A stretch of 64,000 bases of DNA, from NCBI GenBank assembly GCA_019914995.1, contig CM034140.1, forward strand, positions 5,890,001 through 5,954,000, in the 5' to 3' direction. Shown here piece after piece: positions 1-28,400 of this stretch. Position 1 is the stretch's first letter. The number at the start of each line of letters is the position of its first letter. This DNA comes from Acanthochlamys bracteata. Lineage: Eukaryota > Streptophyta > Magnoliopsida > Pandanales > Velloziaceae. The notes beneath the pieces were generated by a model that saw nothing but the letters and a program-made list of their open reading frames with translations, was not told the DNA's origin and searched no databases. A program made the translations under genes and the position numbers.

Positions 1-15082
<15,082 letters not shown>

Positions 15083-15115
15083 TGGAGAAAACTTTATCGG
15101 ACTCGGCGTTATTAC

Positions 15116-15220
15116 CTACAATTGAATTTTATTGGTAAAACAAAACGGATCGGGAAATCTCAGTGATCGCCGGAGAGAAAAGTTCCGGCAGCGACTAGCG
15201 GTGGTCACAGTAGCAGGCAT
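15116..15220 (-). other. Upstream ORF (34 codons) before the HUA2-like start
   Basis: ATG at 15220-15218 opens MPATVTTASRCRNFSLRR... and stops at TAG 15118-15116, 33 nt before the main ATG. It lies within the transcript if the TATA-like element near 15402-15410 is used. Whether it is translated cannot be told here. Confidence 0.45.
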
Positions 15221-15401
15221 TGAATTAACTCAACCCTATTTTTTGACCGCCGCCTACTTAGAGTTCGTACTGGAAAGAAGGATAGTAAGTAGAGAGAGGA
15301 AGAGGAGAGAGAGAGACGACAGAAAAAGCGGAGATGATTTAGGTAGGGCGTCCGAAAAGGCGTTACTGCAGAGACGTTTCGCATTAGTTTTTCATTGTTT
15401 T

Positions 15402-15410
15402 TATATAATA
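15402..15410 (-). promoter_or_regulatory. Possible TATA box of the HUA2-like gene
   Basis: The minus strand reads TTATATAAAAA about 320 bp upstream of the start codon. A CT-rich 5' leader (minus strand, around 15325-15290) follows, as is common in plant promoters. Assigned by position only; the DNA nearby is AT-rich, so chance is possible. Confidence 0.35.
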
Positions 15411-18400
15411 AATTTTTTGTTAATAATTTATAATTTTAAAAAATTTATATGCATATAGTATATAAGATAATATATATTCTTATTTTTATTAAAAAATTCA
15501 TTTCTAAAAATTAAAATATTCTTAATTACACAATATTTTACTACTTTTTACTATTTATTTCTATGAGAGCGTTTAAAAGTATTTTATATTAATTTCCTCT
15601 ATAGTAAATGAATTTTTATGAAATTAAATTATTGAAATTAAAATTCATTTAAAATTAATATAAATTAAAATTAATAACATCAGAATAAATTAAAATATAA
15701 ACAATAAATTTAAAATTAATGTCTAGCATGTTCATGATTGCTAAAGACAAACAATAGTGAATTATATATAATTATTTTTATAATATAATTGTTTAAATTT
15801 AAAGAAATATATAATATTATTATAAATTTTTTATAGTACCGTAAAATGCATCTTAGAAAAGCACCTCAATAATTTTTCCAAACATGCTGGTATGTAGCTA
15901 GGTTAGAACTATTCTATGTTGCATTGCAGCTAGTATCTAATTTGTTTGAACTATATAAATACATGTACATATAATAACAGTAATAATAATAGCATCTATT
16001 TTTAAAATTTTTTAAAATAATAACACTACAATGAAATGTTGGATAATTGCAATAATTTCACCAACGAGCTTAGAAGCAAGTTCATCCAATTTAAAATTTT
16101 TTCAAATTTATCACTTACCACATATCAGAATGAAAATATTTTGTGTGAATTTCAAATACACGTAATTAAAATTTGTGAAACTGAATTTCATGAAAATAGA
16201 GTTCGGTAGAAATAAAATTTGAAATGATATTTGAAACAAGTGAAATAAATTTTGAAATTAAATTTTGATAAAAGTGAAGTTAGGTGTGAAAGTGAAGTTC
16301 AGTTTGATAATTGAAACAACTAAAATGATCGAATTTAAAATCTGGAGAGAAAAAATAAAGTTTCGTATATTTGAAACAAGCTCTTGACTATGTTATAAAA
16401 AAATTACCTTCTATCGATACGGTAAAATTTATTTTTTATCTGAAAACTGAGTTACCGAAAAATTGTTTCGAACACAAGTTATTTAAAAATTGAAGATCAA
16501 AAGTGAGTTTCATTTTCATATTTAATTTATTTTAGGAATGAAATTTTTAGTTATAAAATTTAAATTTTGGAAGTGAAGTCTTTTGGTGAAAATTTTGAGT
16601 TGAAAATTTGTATTTATTTTATGTCTAAAGTGAAATTTTTGGGAAAAAAAAAATTGAGTTTAAAATATTGGTAAACATGCCCAAAGGAACGATGGAACTT
16701 TGATCTTTCCATGCTTGGTTGGTATTAGTATATGCTCAATATCTTAGCCTCTTGATGAAGGAACTACAACGATTTCTTTTAGGCTTACTTTCTCTTAACG
16801 CTTTCACTATCTTAAGAGCGTGCTTTAAATATCCGTTAATTGAGTTTTGTGAAAGTAAAAAAATAGAAAACAGAGTTTTTTGAAAAATAAAGTGGAAGTG
16901 GAGTTCAGTATTTGTGTTTCAATAGATTTTAAAAGTGTGTTAAAAATTAAAATATATAATTATATTAAAACGTGTGTAAATAAAAAAGTTAAACTGAAAT
17001 TCGTATATAAAAATAGAGTTCTGAGTTTTTTGTATAATTAAAATATATGAACTATTCGAGACTTAAAATCCGACAGAATAAAGTAAAAGTACGAGCATTT
17101 AAAATGTGTCCTTATAGATACTTTAAAGACAAAAGGTTGTCGATGAATTTTAAATTATCATATGAAATACGGTTAAGATTAGAAGGAAGTTATTCCGGAA
17201 TCTGAAAACACACTTATCGGAGCTCTTTAGAGTCTATGTCAGTAAATTATGCAAGACTTCAACGGCAATCACTGAGCTTGCTCAATCAAGTCAAACAACA
17301 CCGTGATCCTCTGAAAATTATGCGGTTCTTAGATGATGTATTGATTTTGTAATTTGTTTTTTCGTATGAGAGTTCCTTAATTTATTCATGTTTGAGAATC
17401 CTTAAGTCCTTCGATGTTCAAATGCTACACAGGTCTACTGGAAATTGTTTTTCAAGGTGTTGACGAGTTTAGTGTATAGTTTGTGATATGACATTTGAAA
17501 ATACTTATAAGAAATATTTTCGCACTTTTTTAAAATATATTATTTTATAAATAATTTAAAAAATAAAAAATTATATATATAATTATTTTATAATTTATTT
17601 GAATTTTTAGAATATTAAAAAAATTATGCATAATTTTTTTGAAGTAGAAAAAAAAAATTGAATTGATAAGTAATCCGAAACATGATATTGATAGTTAAAG
17701 TATAACCAAAACTTAGTGGATTTTTAAAATTGCATTTGTTTTAAAATTAAAACACACCCTCACTATTTATAAAAAATAATATTTAGATTTTATTTGAAAT
17801 TTTACAAATTATATATAAATTATATCATATATAATTTTATTAGTTTTAATTAAAATATATGAACCTATTTCTTAAAAAGTGTTATTAAAATTTTGTTTGA
17901 AAAAATTATTTGATATTAGGAATCCCAAATGATCTATTAGGAGATGTTTGAGAATAATTTGAAAATAATTTTTAAAAAATAAAAAATATTTTTATTTTTT
18001 AGAAAAAATAAGTTTTATTAAAAAAAAAAAAATAAAAAATATTTTACTATATAAAATTTCTATATATTTTTTAAATTTTAAATGAATTTTTAAAATACTT
18101 ATAAAAAATATTAACGTGAAACATAAAAATTTATTTTTTTGAAAATTTTTTACAAACGCCGACGCCCAACCAAGCATTTGAATCGCTGGGTGCAGATTAT
18201 CATATGCTTGTATTCTTGGATGATTCAGGTTTGTTAAAATGCAACATTTGCCGTTGAATTTGGTAATTTTTAATGTCGTTTTTGGCCGTGAACGTTACAT
18301 CATCGACGCGTCGACATACATGGTTAGATGAAACATTACGAAGATTTAAAAAATATAGCTAATAGGCATGTTCGCTAAAATATAGCTATAGGTAAGAGCT

Positions 18401-18600
18401 TGTTTATTAACCAACAACACTCAAAATTTTTTTTTAAAATTTACTTTTAATACAAATAAATATTAAATATAAAATTTATTTGTTACTTAAAATAAATTTT
18501 TTATTAAAATTTATTTAAAAATATATTAAAAAAATTTTTAACTTTTGATTTTATTTTTAAATTTAGTTTAAAAAGATTAAATTTATTTCAAATAAATACA
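15411..18600. other. Divergent intergenic region, AT-rich
   Basis: No gene seen. It separates the minus-strand HUA2-like gene from the plus-strand hydrolase gene. It holds long A/T runs and several diverged inverted-repeat remnants, for example 16812-17112 and about 18390-18598, whose ends resemble GAGCNTGTTTA or GTGCTTTAAAT next to TTA/TAA. Any functional promoter elements are not distinguishable by eye. Confidence 0.6.
16812..17112. mobile_element. Possible Harbinger-like MITE remnant
   Basis: Left end AGAGCGTGCTTTAAAT after TTA; right end ATTTAAAATGTGTCC before TTA. Ends are imperfect inverted copies. AT-rich interior, no ORF. Confidence 0.4.
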
Positions 18601-18680
18601 CCTTAAGTATTAGCAGTAAGCAGTAATATATTATTAAAAAAAAAGAAGAAAACTACTCGATAATTCCATTCTCAACTGTT

Positions 18681-18776
18681 ATGAACTGGCACTGGCACTG
18701 CTAATCATTAGCCTGTGTTTTTCTTCTCATTGGTCTTCTTCTTCTTCTTCTTCACATGGGTCAGGAAATGAGATGA
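18681..18776 (+). other. Two tiny upstream ORFs before the hydrolase start
   Basis: ATG 18681 gives MNWHWHC and a stop (18681-18704); ATG 18756 gives MGQEMR and TGA (18756-18776). Both precede the main ATG at 18826. The leader between them is CT-rich. Their inclusion in the mRNA depends on a start site that cannot be fixed here. Confidence 0.35.
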
Positions 18777-18825
18777 GTTAGCAGTTAGCACAGGGAAGTT
18801 GTGGTCTGACTGATCAGTGTCCTCC

Positions 18826-19053
18826 ATGAATCCGTCCAACTCCACGGGCCTCTCTGCCGCCGCGACTTCTTCCTCCACCGCAGCAACACCGTCGGCGTCG
18901 TGGTTATCTGGTATCGTTCGCGGACGCTCTATTAAGAACAGCGTGTCCGCGTCTAACAGCGGCGGCTCTGTCTCTGGCGATGGCCTCTCCGCTTCTGCAC
19001 GCAAAAACCAGCTCCGCGGCGCTCTGTTCAAGTACGGATCCAAATCCATCCAG
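18826..19053 (+). CDS. Hydrolase exon 1
   Basis: GC-rich 76-codon exon: Ser/Ala-rich leader, ASWLSGIVRGRS and NQLRGALFKYGSKSIQ. Ends CAG|GTAACC. The open frame on the opposite strand (18708-19049) is a shadow of this exon. Confidence 0.9.
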
Positions 19054-22000
19054 GTAACCGGATTAAATATGGATTAATTTGTTCATTATTACAGTAAGAA
19101 AGATGGTCTTCTCTTTTGAAAGAACTTTCCTAAAATTGACAACAGATGCGGAATTAGTAAAATTAGTCTTGTTGCCTAGCAATGTGAAACTTCAGTTTTC
19201 CGCTCTGGATAATTTTGTCCCCCAATTGAGCTATACAAATTAGCAAACAACTGCAATAATTCCATGCACAATTAGATATTTCTGGACAGACAGTGAAATT
19301 AGAAATGTACAAACTTGGGAATTGAGCATTCCGGTAAGTAGTCTTCAATAACGTTTAGCTGATGGTGTGCCCTTCCTTAGCTGAGCTATGCCACAACCAC
19401 CACAGACATGGCTATTTGCTTTTAGATATGCTATCTTTATCACTATAGTTGATGAAAAATTAGTTATCATGCAGATATGTAGTTGGACAATGCCACATTC
19501 ATAATATTGTTTTTGTTAGTTGGCAAAGATATTTTCTCCTCCAGTAGCAGTTGGTACAGGCGTCTAAGCTGTAATGGTATAGATAATGTATTTGATACAT
19601 TTGGGGTTTAGTTAATACAAATCAAAGAAAACATGCAGAATATGGAAGTCGTCAAATTAGTTTCAAATACTAGATTGCATGTTAGGTTTGCCACTTAGTG
19701 AGTTTTCTTCAGTACGTGGGGATTGTTTGAAGATAAGAATTTAGAAGTGGGAACCTAGCTACTTCAGTGTCAATTTTAAAGATTTTTTGTAGCATCCTCA
19801 GTGGTCTCTATATATGCCTCAAGATTGAAATTCAAATGGATAAGGTACCAAAATTCAATTTTAGTTTCTAGAAAATGCTTATATAATCGAGTGCACACTG
19901 CAACTAGTGAATTCGACGCACTTTGGTATCAACTAGAGCATGACACATGCATCAAATTTTGAAGTATGTGTATGAAGACACGTTAATATAGTTAAATGGT
20001 TTTGGAATTTTGATTAGAAGCACTGTAACACTCACATAATCTTGTGGTGAAAAATTGAACTATAACAAAAGCTATTAGTCATAATAGAAAAGTATAGATT
20101 TATTTCAAAATAAAATATTAGGTCGTCTTGAAGTTTGCTAAGAAAAAGTGATGCTATAGGAGGAAAATAATTCATAAAAGTATATCATACTTCATTTGAT
20201 TCGGTCTAGGTCTATTAAGTTTAAAGGAAGAAGTAATGATAATGAAATGATGTTTACTTTTTGTGAAGGTTAACCCCAATACTAATTTCTTATGCTCATT
20301 TTGCTCTTTGAAGATGGAATCATGAGGAAGAGGAACTAAAATACATAGTCTTGTAGGGCATTTTACTAATATTTATTCACTTTTCTAAGTTTATGAAGAT
20401 CTACATTCAACAGATAATGTAGATCTAGATAAATATTTCTGACTCGCTTTATTCAATAGGTTAGCTTGAAAGTAAAGCAGATTTGACATTGTCATAAGAA
20501 AAACCATATGAGAGGTCATTGAACATTGTTTAACAAATTTTAAACTGCCTTATTGTTTGTTCATTAACACTGTAAACTTTTGTTAGGTTGCATTTCGGAC
20601 AGGTGATTTTAGCCAACAAGTTGTTTTTATTGGTGGACTAACTGATGGACTTTTGGCAACTGAGTACGTATTGCCTGTAACTTCCTCTACTAAAATTGTG
20701 TTTATTTTCTGTTGATCCCATAACGCACACTTTGAGAGATAGTTTACTGTTTTATCTTGCATAACCTCCAATAGTCTCCATTTTGTTGCATCATAATGTC
20801 TCCAAAGACATGACATTTCTTTTACATGTAAAGTTATGTAATTACATGAATATTTACCACTCTGTTTTTTGTAGTTGAACTGAGATGATTTTATGAACTT
20901 TAATATTTTGTCATTTATCTCTGTACTTTATTTTGTCCTTATATGGTATTTTTACTTGTAGAAAGTTTGTCTCTAAATATACTTATTGACTTCATTCTAC
21001 ATGTTTGTTCTCAAAGGGACATTCATAGCATTTGACTTAGCTTATTTTTAGATATAGTACAATTTCAATACTTATTTAGAATAAAAAATTTCTTTTGAAC
21101 CTGTTTGGTAATATACATCCTACACTGTTAACTCAGAAAACTGAAAAACATTACACATCTTATAATGTTGACTTGCCAACAAATAAAAACATCAAATCAG
21201 CAAAAGTTTAAATATCGTTAAAGATCCTATGATTTCAAAGTCGCTAAATCTAAAATGATTTTAGAATTGTCAAATATGCAAAGATTTTAAAACCTTTAGG
21301 TTTCAACAATTTTGAAATTGTGGGAATTACAATACTTTTAAATTATTTCCTCCTCTTTGTTATGTACTATGTAGTTCAAATGACTAATAACATTTTATAT
21401 GGGATTTTATATCAAGGCACTTCTCACGATTTTATAATTGTTAAATTTCAGATGGATGTAAAATCATCTGATCTTCTATAATTTGAAATTCTGCAAGTGT
21501 TGACAATTTTGAAATAGTTTCAGTCAGTCATTTTTGTTAGTTGTCCTTGTAAGCATTAAAAGCTATGTGGTTTTGTGGATTTGTGCAAGAGGGTAGATTT
21601 CCAATAATTCGAAAGGAAGTTTTTCTTTTAAAAAATTTATCTTTAAAAGAACTAAGCTTCAACCTGCTAAACGGGTTTTCCCCAAAAAATAAGTTCATCT
21701 ATGATATTCCAGATGTATTTGTTTAGTATACTCAAGCTATTGCCTTAGACCTTTGCCAAATATTCGTCTATTTATCTTTATGCAGTCTTGAGCTTAGCAT
21801 TTTCCAACCATCATAGCATCTTCCTCGATACACACTACCATAAAGGTCAATAGGAATCTTTGATTCAACTAAAACGAAGACGTGGATTGGTGTGTGGAAT
21901 GCTTACCCTAAATGCAAGATGCTAATGTGTAAACAAGAGCACCTCATGTAACAGATAATATTGAGAAATAAAATTTTGAATTAAACTACTTTTTAAAGCT

Positions 22001-24930
22001 AATAATCCCTGACATGATTAAGAGTTTGCTTCAATATATCAACAATTGTCAATTATAAAAGGAATCACATAGAAATGAAAGTTTACATCAAGCAAACTCG
22101 ACGAAGTTAGTCTTCGGCACTTGTATGCTACAAAAGCACATAGGATTTAGCTCATGAATCACCCCGTCTTGACCAAAAAACTACACATATGGCAGTCCTT
22201 AAAAGGTGCAAGTGATATACGACCACCCTTTCTTCCTAGCAATACAAAGACCAATGAATTTGGTTAGACCCATTTAGGAATTTTCACTCTACTCAGTCCA
22301 TTAAGTAGGAACTAGATCTTTTGGTTAATGTCATTTTGTAGGTGTGTGATAGGATTTTAGGTCTTATCCCATATCTAATTTGACTAGTTAGAGAGAATCT
22401 GCACATCCTTTCTCTAAGCAAAAGAACTCAGAATTTTACTAATCGATGATAAAATAAGACTTATGGCTCTTTAAGTAAACTCGCTAACTTCCTAAGAACC
22501 CTAATACTATTAGACTTGCCTAATTAATTTAACTGAGTTTCTAAAAAATCCTAATACAAGCAAAACACTACTCGTTTAGTCAAATCTCTATCATTCTAAC
22601 GACTTTCGAAAGCAACCTTTCACTTAAGGTTGAGATAGCTTATGCACTTGAGAATTGAATATGACGGTGCCACCAAAAGTATGTTGAAAAAAGTGCTTGG
22701 ATTTGAGATCTAGAGAAACAGAACCAGCATGCCTTCGTCATAATCTCCAACCATATGCTATGACATCAACTCTAGAATGCAACACGTTATCGAATTGCAT
22801 AAATGCTAAGAAAAACACTACGCTCTGGCTCAACTAGTGCCTCCTATTTGCAGTCCTGTTAGCTATCGCTTCTCTGTTTCCTCTATGCTCTTTGCTGCTC
22901 TGCTGTTGACTAATTGTTCTGTACTGGTTTTCTTACTGTTATGCTACCCCTTTATGTAGCTTGACACTGCTCTGCTCAATCGGTCAATCCGTGGCTGCAA
23001 AACACTTTGCTGCAGTTTCTTTTGATGTTGATTCTGCTCCTTCATGTAGCAATGCAGCGGTTTCCAATTTTCAGCTTTTTTAGTCATAGGAGCTGCTGAT
23101 TGCTGTTCAGGCCCACCCAACTAATATTCTTGAAACTTCAAGGCAATTGGTGGCAATTGGAGTGGTTGTGGATGCTGTTGGATGTCACTTAGCTGTAGTA
23201 GATGCTTTTACTATACTTCTCTTGCTGCTTTTTCGGAAGTAGTTGTAGTTGCTATTGCAGCTGCTCTACAATTTCCACCATCTTGCTAAGAGGTTGGCAA
23301 GTCTCTTGTCGTTGCTCTTTGTCACTGGAATTCTGGTTTAGATATTGCTGATGGTTTCCTTTTTCCTGCAACTGTTGTTAAGGGCTGTCTTGTTGTAGAC
23401 AGCAGTCACTGCTTTCTGTTTGCTATTATGCTCAGTGCTCTGGTGCTCCTTGTCTTGCTGCTCATTGCTATGCTTGCTCCCCTGCAGCTTCTATTCTGCA
23501 CCTTTCCTATGTGGTGTTGCTTACAACTTTGTCACCTCGATTGTTGATCCTGATTGTGATGCTGTTGCAGCATGCTATATGTCGTACTTGATCGTATTGG
23601 TGGCCTGCACTTACTGGTGCTGGTCCAGATTGCTGTTCAGTAGTATATGCAGGTAGTTCTTGCTGTCAAGATCACTCAGATGACTGGTTTTGCAAACTAC
23701 TTCAAGTCGTTGGTGGTGATGCATGCTGTCATGCTGCTGCATCCTGTTACTGCTATTTTTCTCCCTTGTTGCTTCTTCCCCTGCCCGTTGCTTGTCATCT
23801 TGCTGTTTGCTGCTCAATTAGTTGCTGTCCTGAGGTCCTCTACCCTACTGTTCCTTTTACTGCCTGCTGCATTGTTGATCGCAGCTCTGCTACTTGATGC
23901 TATTGAGGATCCCTGTTGCTGAATTCTCTTTGTTTGCAGCAATGGTCTGGATAGAAATTCCTTTCCCTTTCCTTTATTCTTTTCACCCAATTTAATACTC
24001 CCCTCGACATCAAGTGACATAATGGAGTTTAGCTTTGAATGTAGGTTTATGGAAAGAACCTATAACCCAGGTTTTCTCCTAGCATACAGTAGAAAGTTAA
24101 GTTCCAAATCCATGCGAAATATTGATTACACAATAAGTAAACCGAAACTTGAAAGGGATTTTATCGAGATAAGATAAGATATGATACAATGATCCTTGAC
24201 TTGAAGCCTTACAACTTTTGTATAGACTTTTCTAACCTTGTAAAGACTTACCAAACTTTTAATATAACTCAAACTTCTAATGCAACTCAAATTGAGAAAC
24301 CAAGTAGAAAACAGGTACTAGCTAATCCCGAAATTTATACCTTATATAACTTAGGTAGTTGCGCTAAAAAGCCAAAATCTAACTTGACCATATTGAAGGG
24401 CTCTGAAAGAACTTTCTAATTAGTACTCGTGTGTTTCTTGACTCCACTTGAATAAAAAGTTATGATTCTTTCGAGTTAGACTGTGCATTTGAACCTAAAC
24501 CCAAATCTAACAGAACTTGTCTTCAATATATGTTGGGATGGTCTTGTGGACCATGTTCCAGGCATGAACAGACGCCTAGCAACTTTAGACCGTTCAACGA
24601 TCGGTCTAGTAGACACTCCCCGTTTATAATGGCAGAATTCTAAAAGCATCAACTCTATCATCCTCTGGCAAGAATCTGATTTCTTTTACATTGTCATTTT
24701 CGATGATATTGTCATCTTTTCGCCACTCATGTGCATCATATACAAACTTCAATGAAGTGATATTGATCCTGTAGTTTCTATAATGTTCTAATGTTCGAAA
24801 AATATATCCAAATCTAACATCATATGATGACTCCCTTCATAGAAAAGTCGTCACTGAATCTAGACATCTTTGAAATTGTGGAGAACTGGTATATCAGTAT
24901 ATGCATAATAATTGTTATCTTCGGATTCAC

Positions 24931-24980
<50 letters not shown>

Positions 24981-25394
24981 GGGATAGGGGCACTCTAATT
25001 TTTATGCACACTCTAGCGCACTCCACGATCGTTTGTGGCCGTGGAGATCCTCAAATTCAATCTCTACTATTGGATATGAAGAATTACGAGTCCTTAACAT
25101 ACTGACAAAATTTTATCTCGATCGGACTACGAATAGACTTTCATCCGTCATTTGATCAAGATGACTAAAAATGGAGATATATATATATTTTGTTAACTTT
25201 TATTGTTTGTGTCATCATTATCAAGTGATCGGATGAAGGTCTATTCGTAGTCCGATCGAGATAAAATTTTGTCAGTATTTTAATGACTCGTAGTTCTTTA
25301 TATCCAACGGTAGAGATTGGATTTGAAGGTCTCCACAACTACAAACGGTCGTGGAGTGCGCTGGAGTGTGTATAAGGATTGGAGTGCTCCTATC

Positions 25395-25425
<31 letters not shown>

Positions 25426-28400
25426 GGATAGGATAGAGGCACATGACATTCTTAAAGGCACATGGTGCACATGCCGACTAAAAGTGACTGGCGAGACATC
25501 CAAATCCAATCTCCACCGTTGGATATGAAGAAACGTGATTTGAGAACATGTTGATAAAATTTTAGCTCAATCAGAATATGAACCGATTTTCATCGGAATT
25601 CTTGATCAAAATGATATAAAAGGTTAAATTTGACAAAAGATATATATTTTGTTCTTGTGTTACTTTGATCAAGAGTTTCTATGGAGGTCGGTTCGTATTC
25701 TGATTGAGCTGAAATTTTATCAATATGTTCTCAACTTACGGTTCTGCATATCCAACGGTGGAGATTGGATTTGGATGTCTCGCAGGCCACTTTTGGCCGG
25801 CATGTGCTTTTAAAGATGTCATGTGCTTTTATCCTATCATATATATAAATATATATATATATCGACTCCATGTAATGCGGAAATCCAAACTCTGATGCCA
25901 ATTGATAGGATTTAGGCCCTATCCCATGTTTGACCAGTCAAAGAGAGTATATCGATAGATTAAAATAGTGTCAAACCTCCGATTTGTTAAAAAAATGTCT
26001 GCACCTCTTTGTTCATGGAAAAGAACTCAAGATTATATCAAAGAATGATGAAACTAAGACTTACAATTTTTTGAAAGACTCGCTAACTACCTAAAGAATC
26101 TTAATAGTATTAGGACTTGCCTAATGAATCAAACTGAGCTTCAAAATTTCTCTAATACAAATAAAAGAACGAACCTATTAAGATTGAAACTTCTAAAACC
26201 AATTAAAAATTCTTACTAATTAGCTCTAGTCCAGCTTAACATAAATTACAATCAACACCTAATGGATGATTACTAGGTTAGTCCAATAGCTATTAGTGAT
26301 GATATGTGTTTAGACATTAGTATCTTGGATTCCTTGGCCAAAGCATTTTAAACATTGAATTATTTGGTCATTTTAGTCGTAGTAATATTCGTTTGATCTA
26401 TGATTTATATGTGTTATTTTAATTCAAGTATAAGTTACTTCTTATGAACTTTAATGTGTTTAAAGTTAGATTGCTTTGTTGGTTGACCGCCCAGATGTCT
26501 GTCGACTCTCCGGTGGTTGACCACTTATATAAAGTATAACCAAACTCGATTATAAGCCAATTTTGAGCTAATTGGTTCACACCAATGAGCTCAACTTGCC
26601 CTAGCTATAAATAGGTCGTTGATGATTAGTTTGATTGAGATGTTGCTCATTTTTCTAGCTGCTCTCTCTTTAAACTCAGCTCTAACCTCTTTAGGATCTC
26701 TACATTCTCCGTCGTCTGTTTAGTGAGTTTTAGGTGTGTTTAGAAGCCAAGAGTTGTGATTTCTTGAGTTTTAGACTCTCTCTACTGCTGTGGTTTGATT
26801 TATTAAGTTGGTGGACTCATGTTTATCCTATCCAGGTGTTATATCTCTACAAGAGACTTGATATTTGGTAAACAAATCAAGCTCCTAGGAGAGTGATAAG
26901 CGTCTTGCCTAAACTCAAAATGTCCTATAGTTTAAGCTTAATGTGTCATAGATATGTGTCGTAGCAGTTTTCTCCTACTTAAAATATGTCATATCAATTG
27001 CCAATTAGATAGCAGTATAGCACGATTAGACAGTGTGCTGAAATGGAATTTTAGAAAAACAAGCTACTAACTTGGAACTATGACTTAGCCCTGGTGACTA
27101 TAAATGTAACTTGACTGAAATTTCTATATAGATGTCATATCTTGAATTTTTATTTCTGACCTTGTTTTGATTAACTTGGATTGCAGATACCTTGAACCTT
27201 TATCAATTGCATTGGAGAGAGAAAAGTGGTCCTTAGTTCAACCATTGCTGTCGTCATCTTATATTGGCTATGGCACGTCGAGTCTGAAACACGTAATTGT
27301 CCCAATCGCATGATTGTTATGTCACTTGTCCAGGCATATTCTTCTTTGTGATTTTTATTTGACATTATAATCATAATCCTGTGAGCAAAAAAGTTTCCAA
27401 CTGTGACTTTCCTAGATATGGCACTGTGCAACACATCAATTAGCTCAATATTTTTCTTGCATTAGATATAATTGCCTTGCCCAATGAATTTCATATAGAT
27501 GTCATGCTTGTGTTGTCCTAATACATTTCACTTCAAGCTTCTTATGTATCTTTGCTGTTGCTGGTAATATCAATTTCTATTATATCTTTGACTAGAATTT
27601 TCTGCTGCAGTGTATAGATTTCAGGTATTTGTTTGTTCCAAAATGTTACATATCTAATTTTTCGAAAATTCTCGAGTACTGTCAATTTCTACCCAGTAAG
27701 TGTATCAGTTACATTTATCGTTTACAAATTTCATGATATCTAGCTGCAATCATCATAGTTAATCAAAAGACTGCAAAGCAAGTATTTGTCCTCTACCGTA
27801 AATTACACTTGTTGTAAATGCTGGTTAATAGGACATTAAACTTATACATGCTGCTATATGTATGACATGGCTTAGTCTTCACTAACCATAGTGAACTATT
27901 GCAATCTTCTTTTTTTTGTAAGTTCTGCTTTTGTTAGGAAACATTTGGGAGTGCTTAAAATAAGCAGTTTTTCAAAAAAAGAGCTTAGTTTGAAGCTTTT
28001 CAGGGGACGATTTTGACTTTTTACCTATAAAAATAATAAACATGCAAAGATTTTATGATGTACAATTCATTTATTTTTTCCAAATTTAAATTTTTTTAAA
28101 AATATTGTAGAAGGTTTATTGAGAAGCGAGAAGTTGAAATGAAGTTTTGATAAGCAGTGATAAGCAATGCCAAACGACACATTAATCTTCTTTGCATTCT
28201 TCTATGCTAATTGAGCTTTATAGAATTATTCATCATATCCATACCTGATAGTTATGAGTCTTGTTGCATATGCTGCTAGCTTGTTCACTATCTAATAAGC
28301 CACCGGTTCTTCTCTTAGGGCATGTTTACTTTGAGTAATCTCACTTTTTTTAAAGTGAGTTTAAAAAATAAAATTAAAATTAAAAATATTTAATAAAAAA

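Larger units (their letters stand above)
20664..27186 (+). other. Hydrolase intron 2 (6.5 kb), transposon-rich
   Basis: Between exon 2 (ATE) and exon 3 (YLEPLSIALE), which are contiguous in the family. It holds LTR-like direct repeats (22347 and 25903), a CTG-rich strand-asymmetric stretch (22850-23930), and two foldback elements (24978-25400, 25426-25839) in (TA)n tracts. Confidence 0.85.

Noticed and set aside
17939..18172. Possible inverted-repeat element (GGAGATGTTTG ... CAAACGCCGACGCCC)
   Set aside because: The ends are only loosely inverted and no TTA/TAA duplication is present on the right, so it is not reported as an element.
18708..19049. 113-codon minus-strand frame opposite hydrolase exon 1
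   Set aside because: Shadow of a GC-rich exon; the plus strand matches a known family and splices in phase.
23420..24020. Frames on both strands in the CTG-rich block
   Set aside because: Simultaneous open frames on both strands reflect biased composition; no match to known protein motifs.
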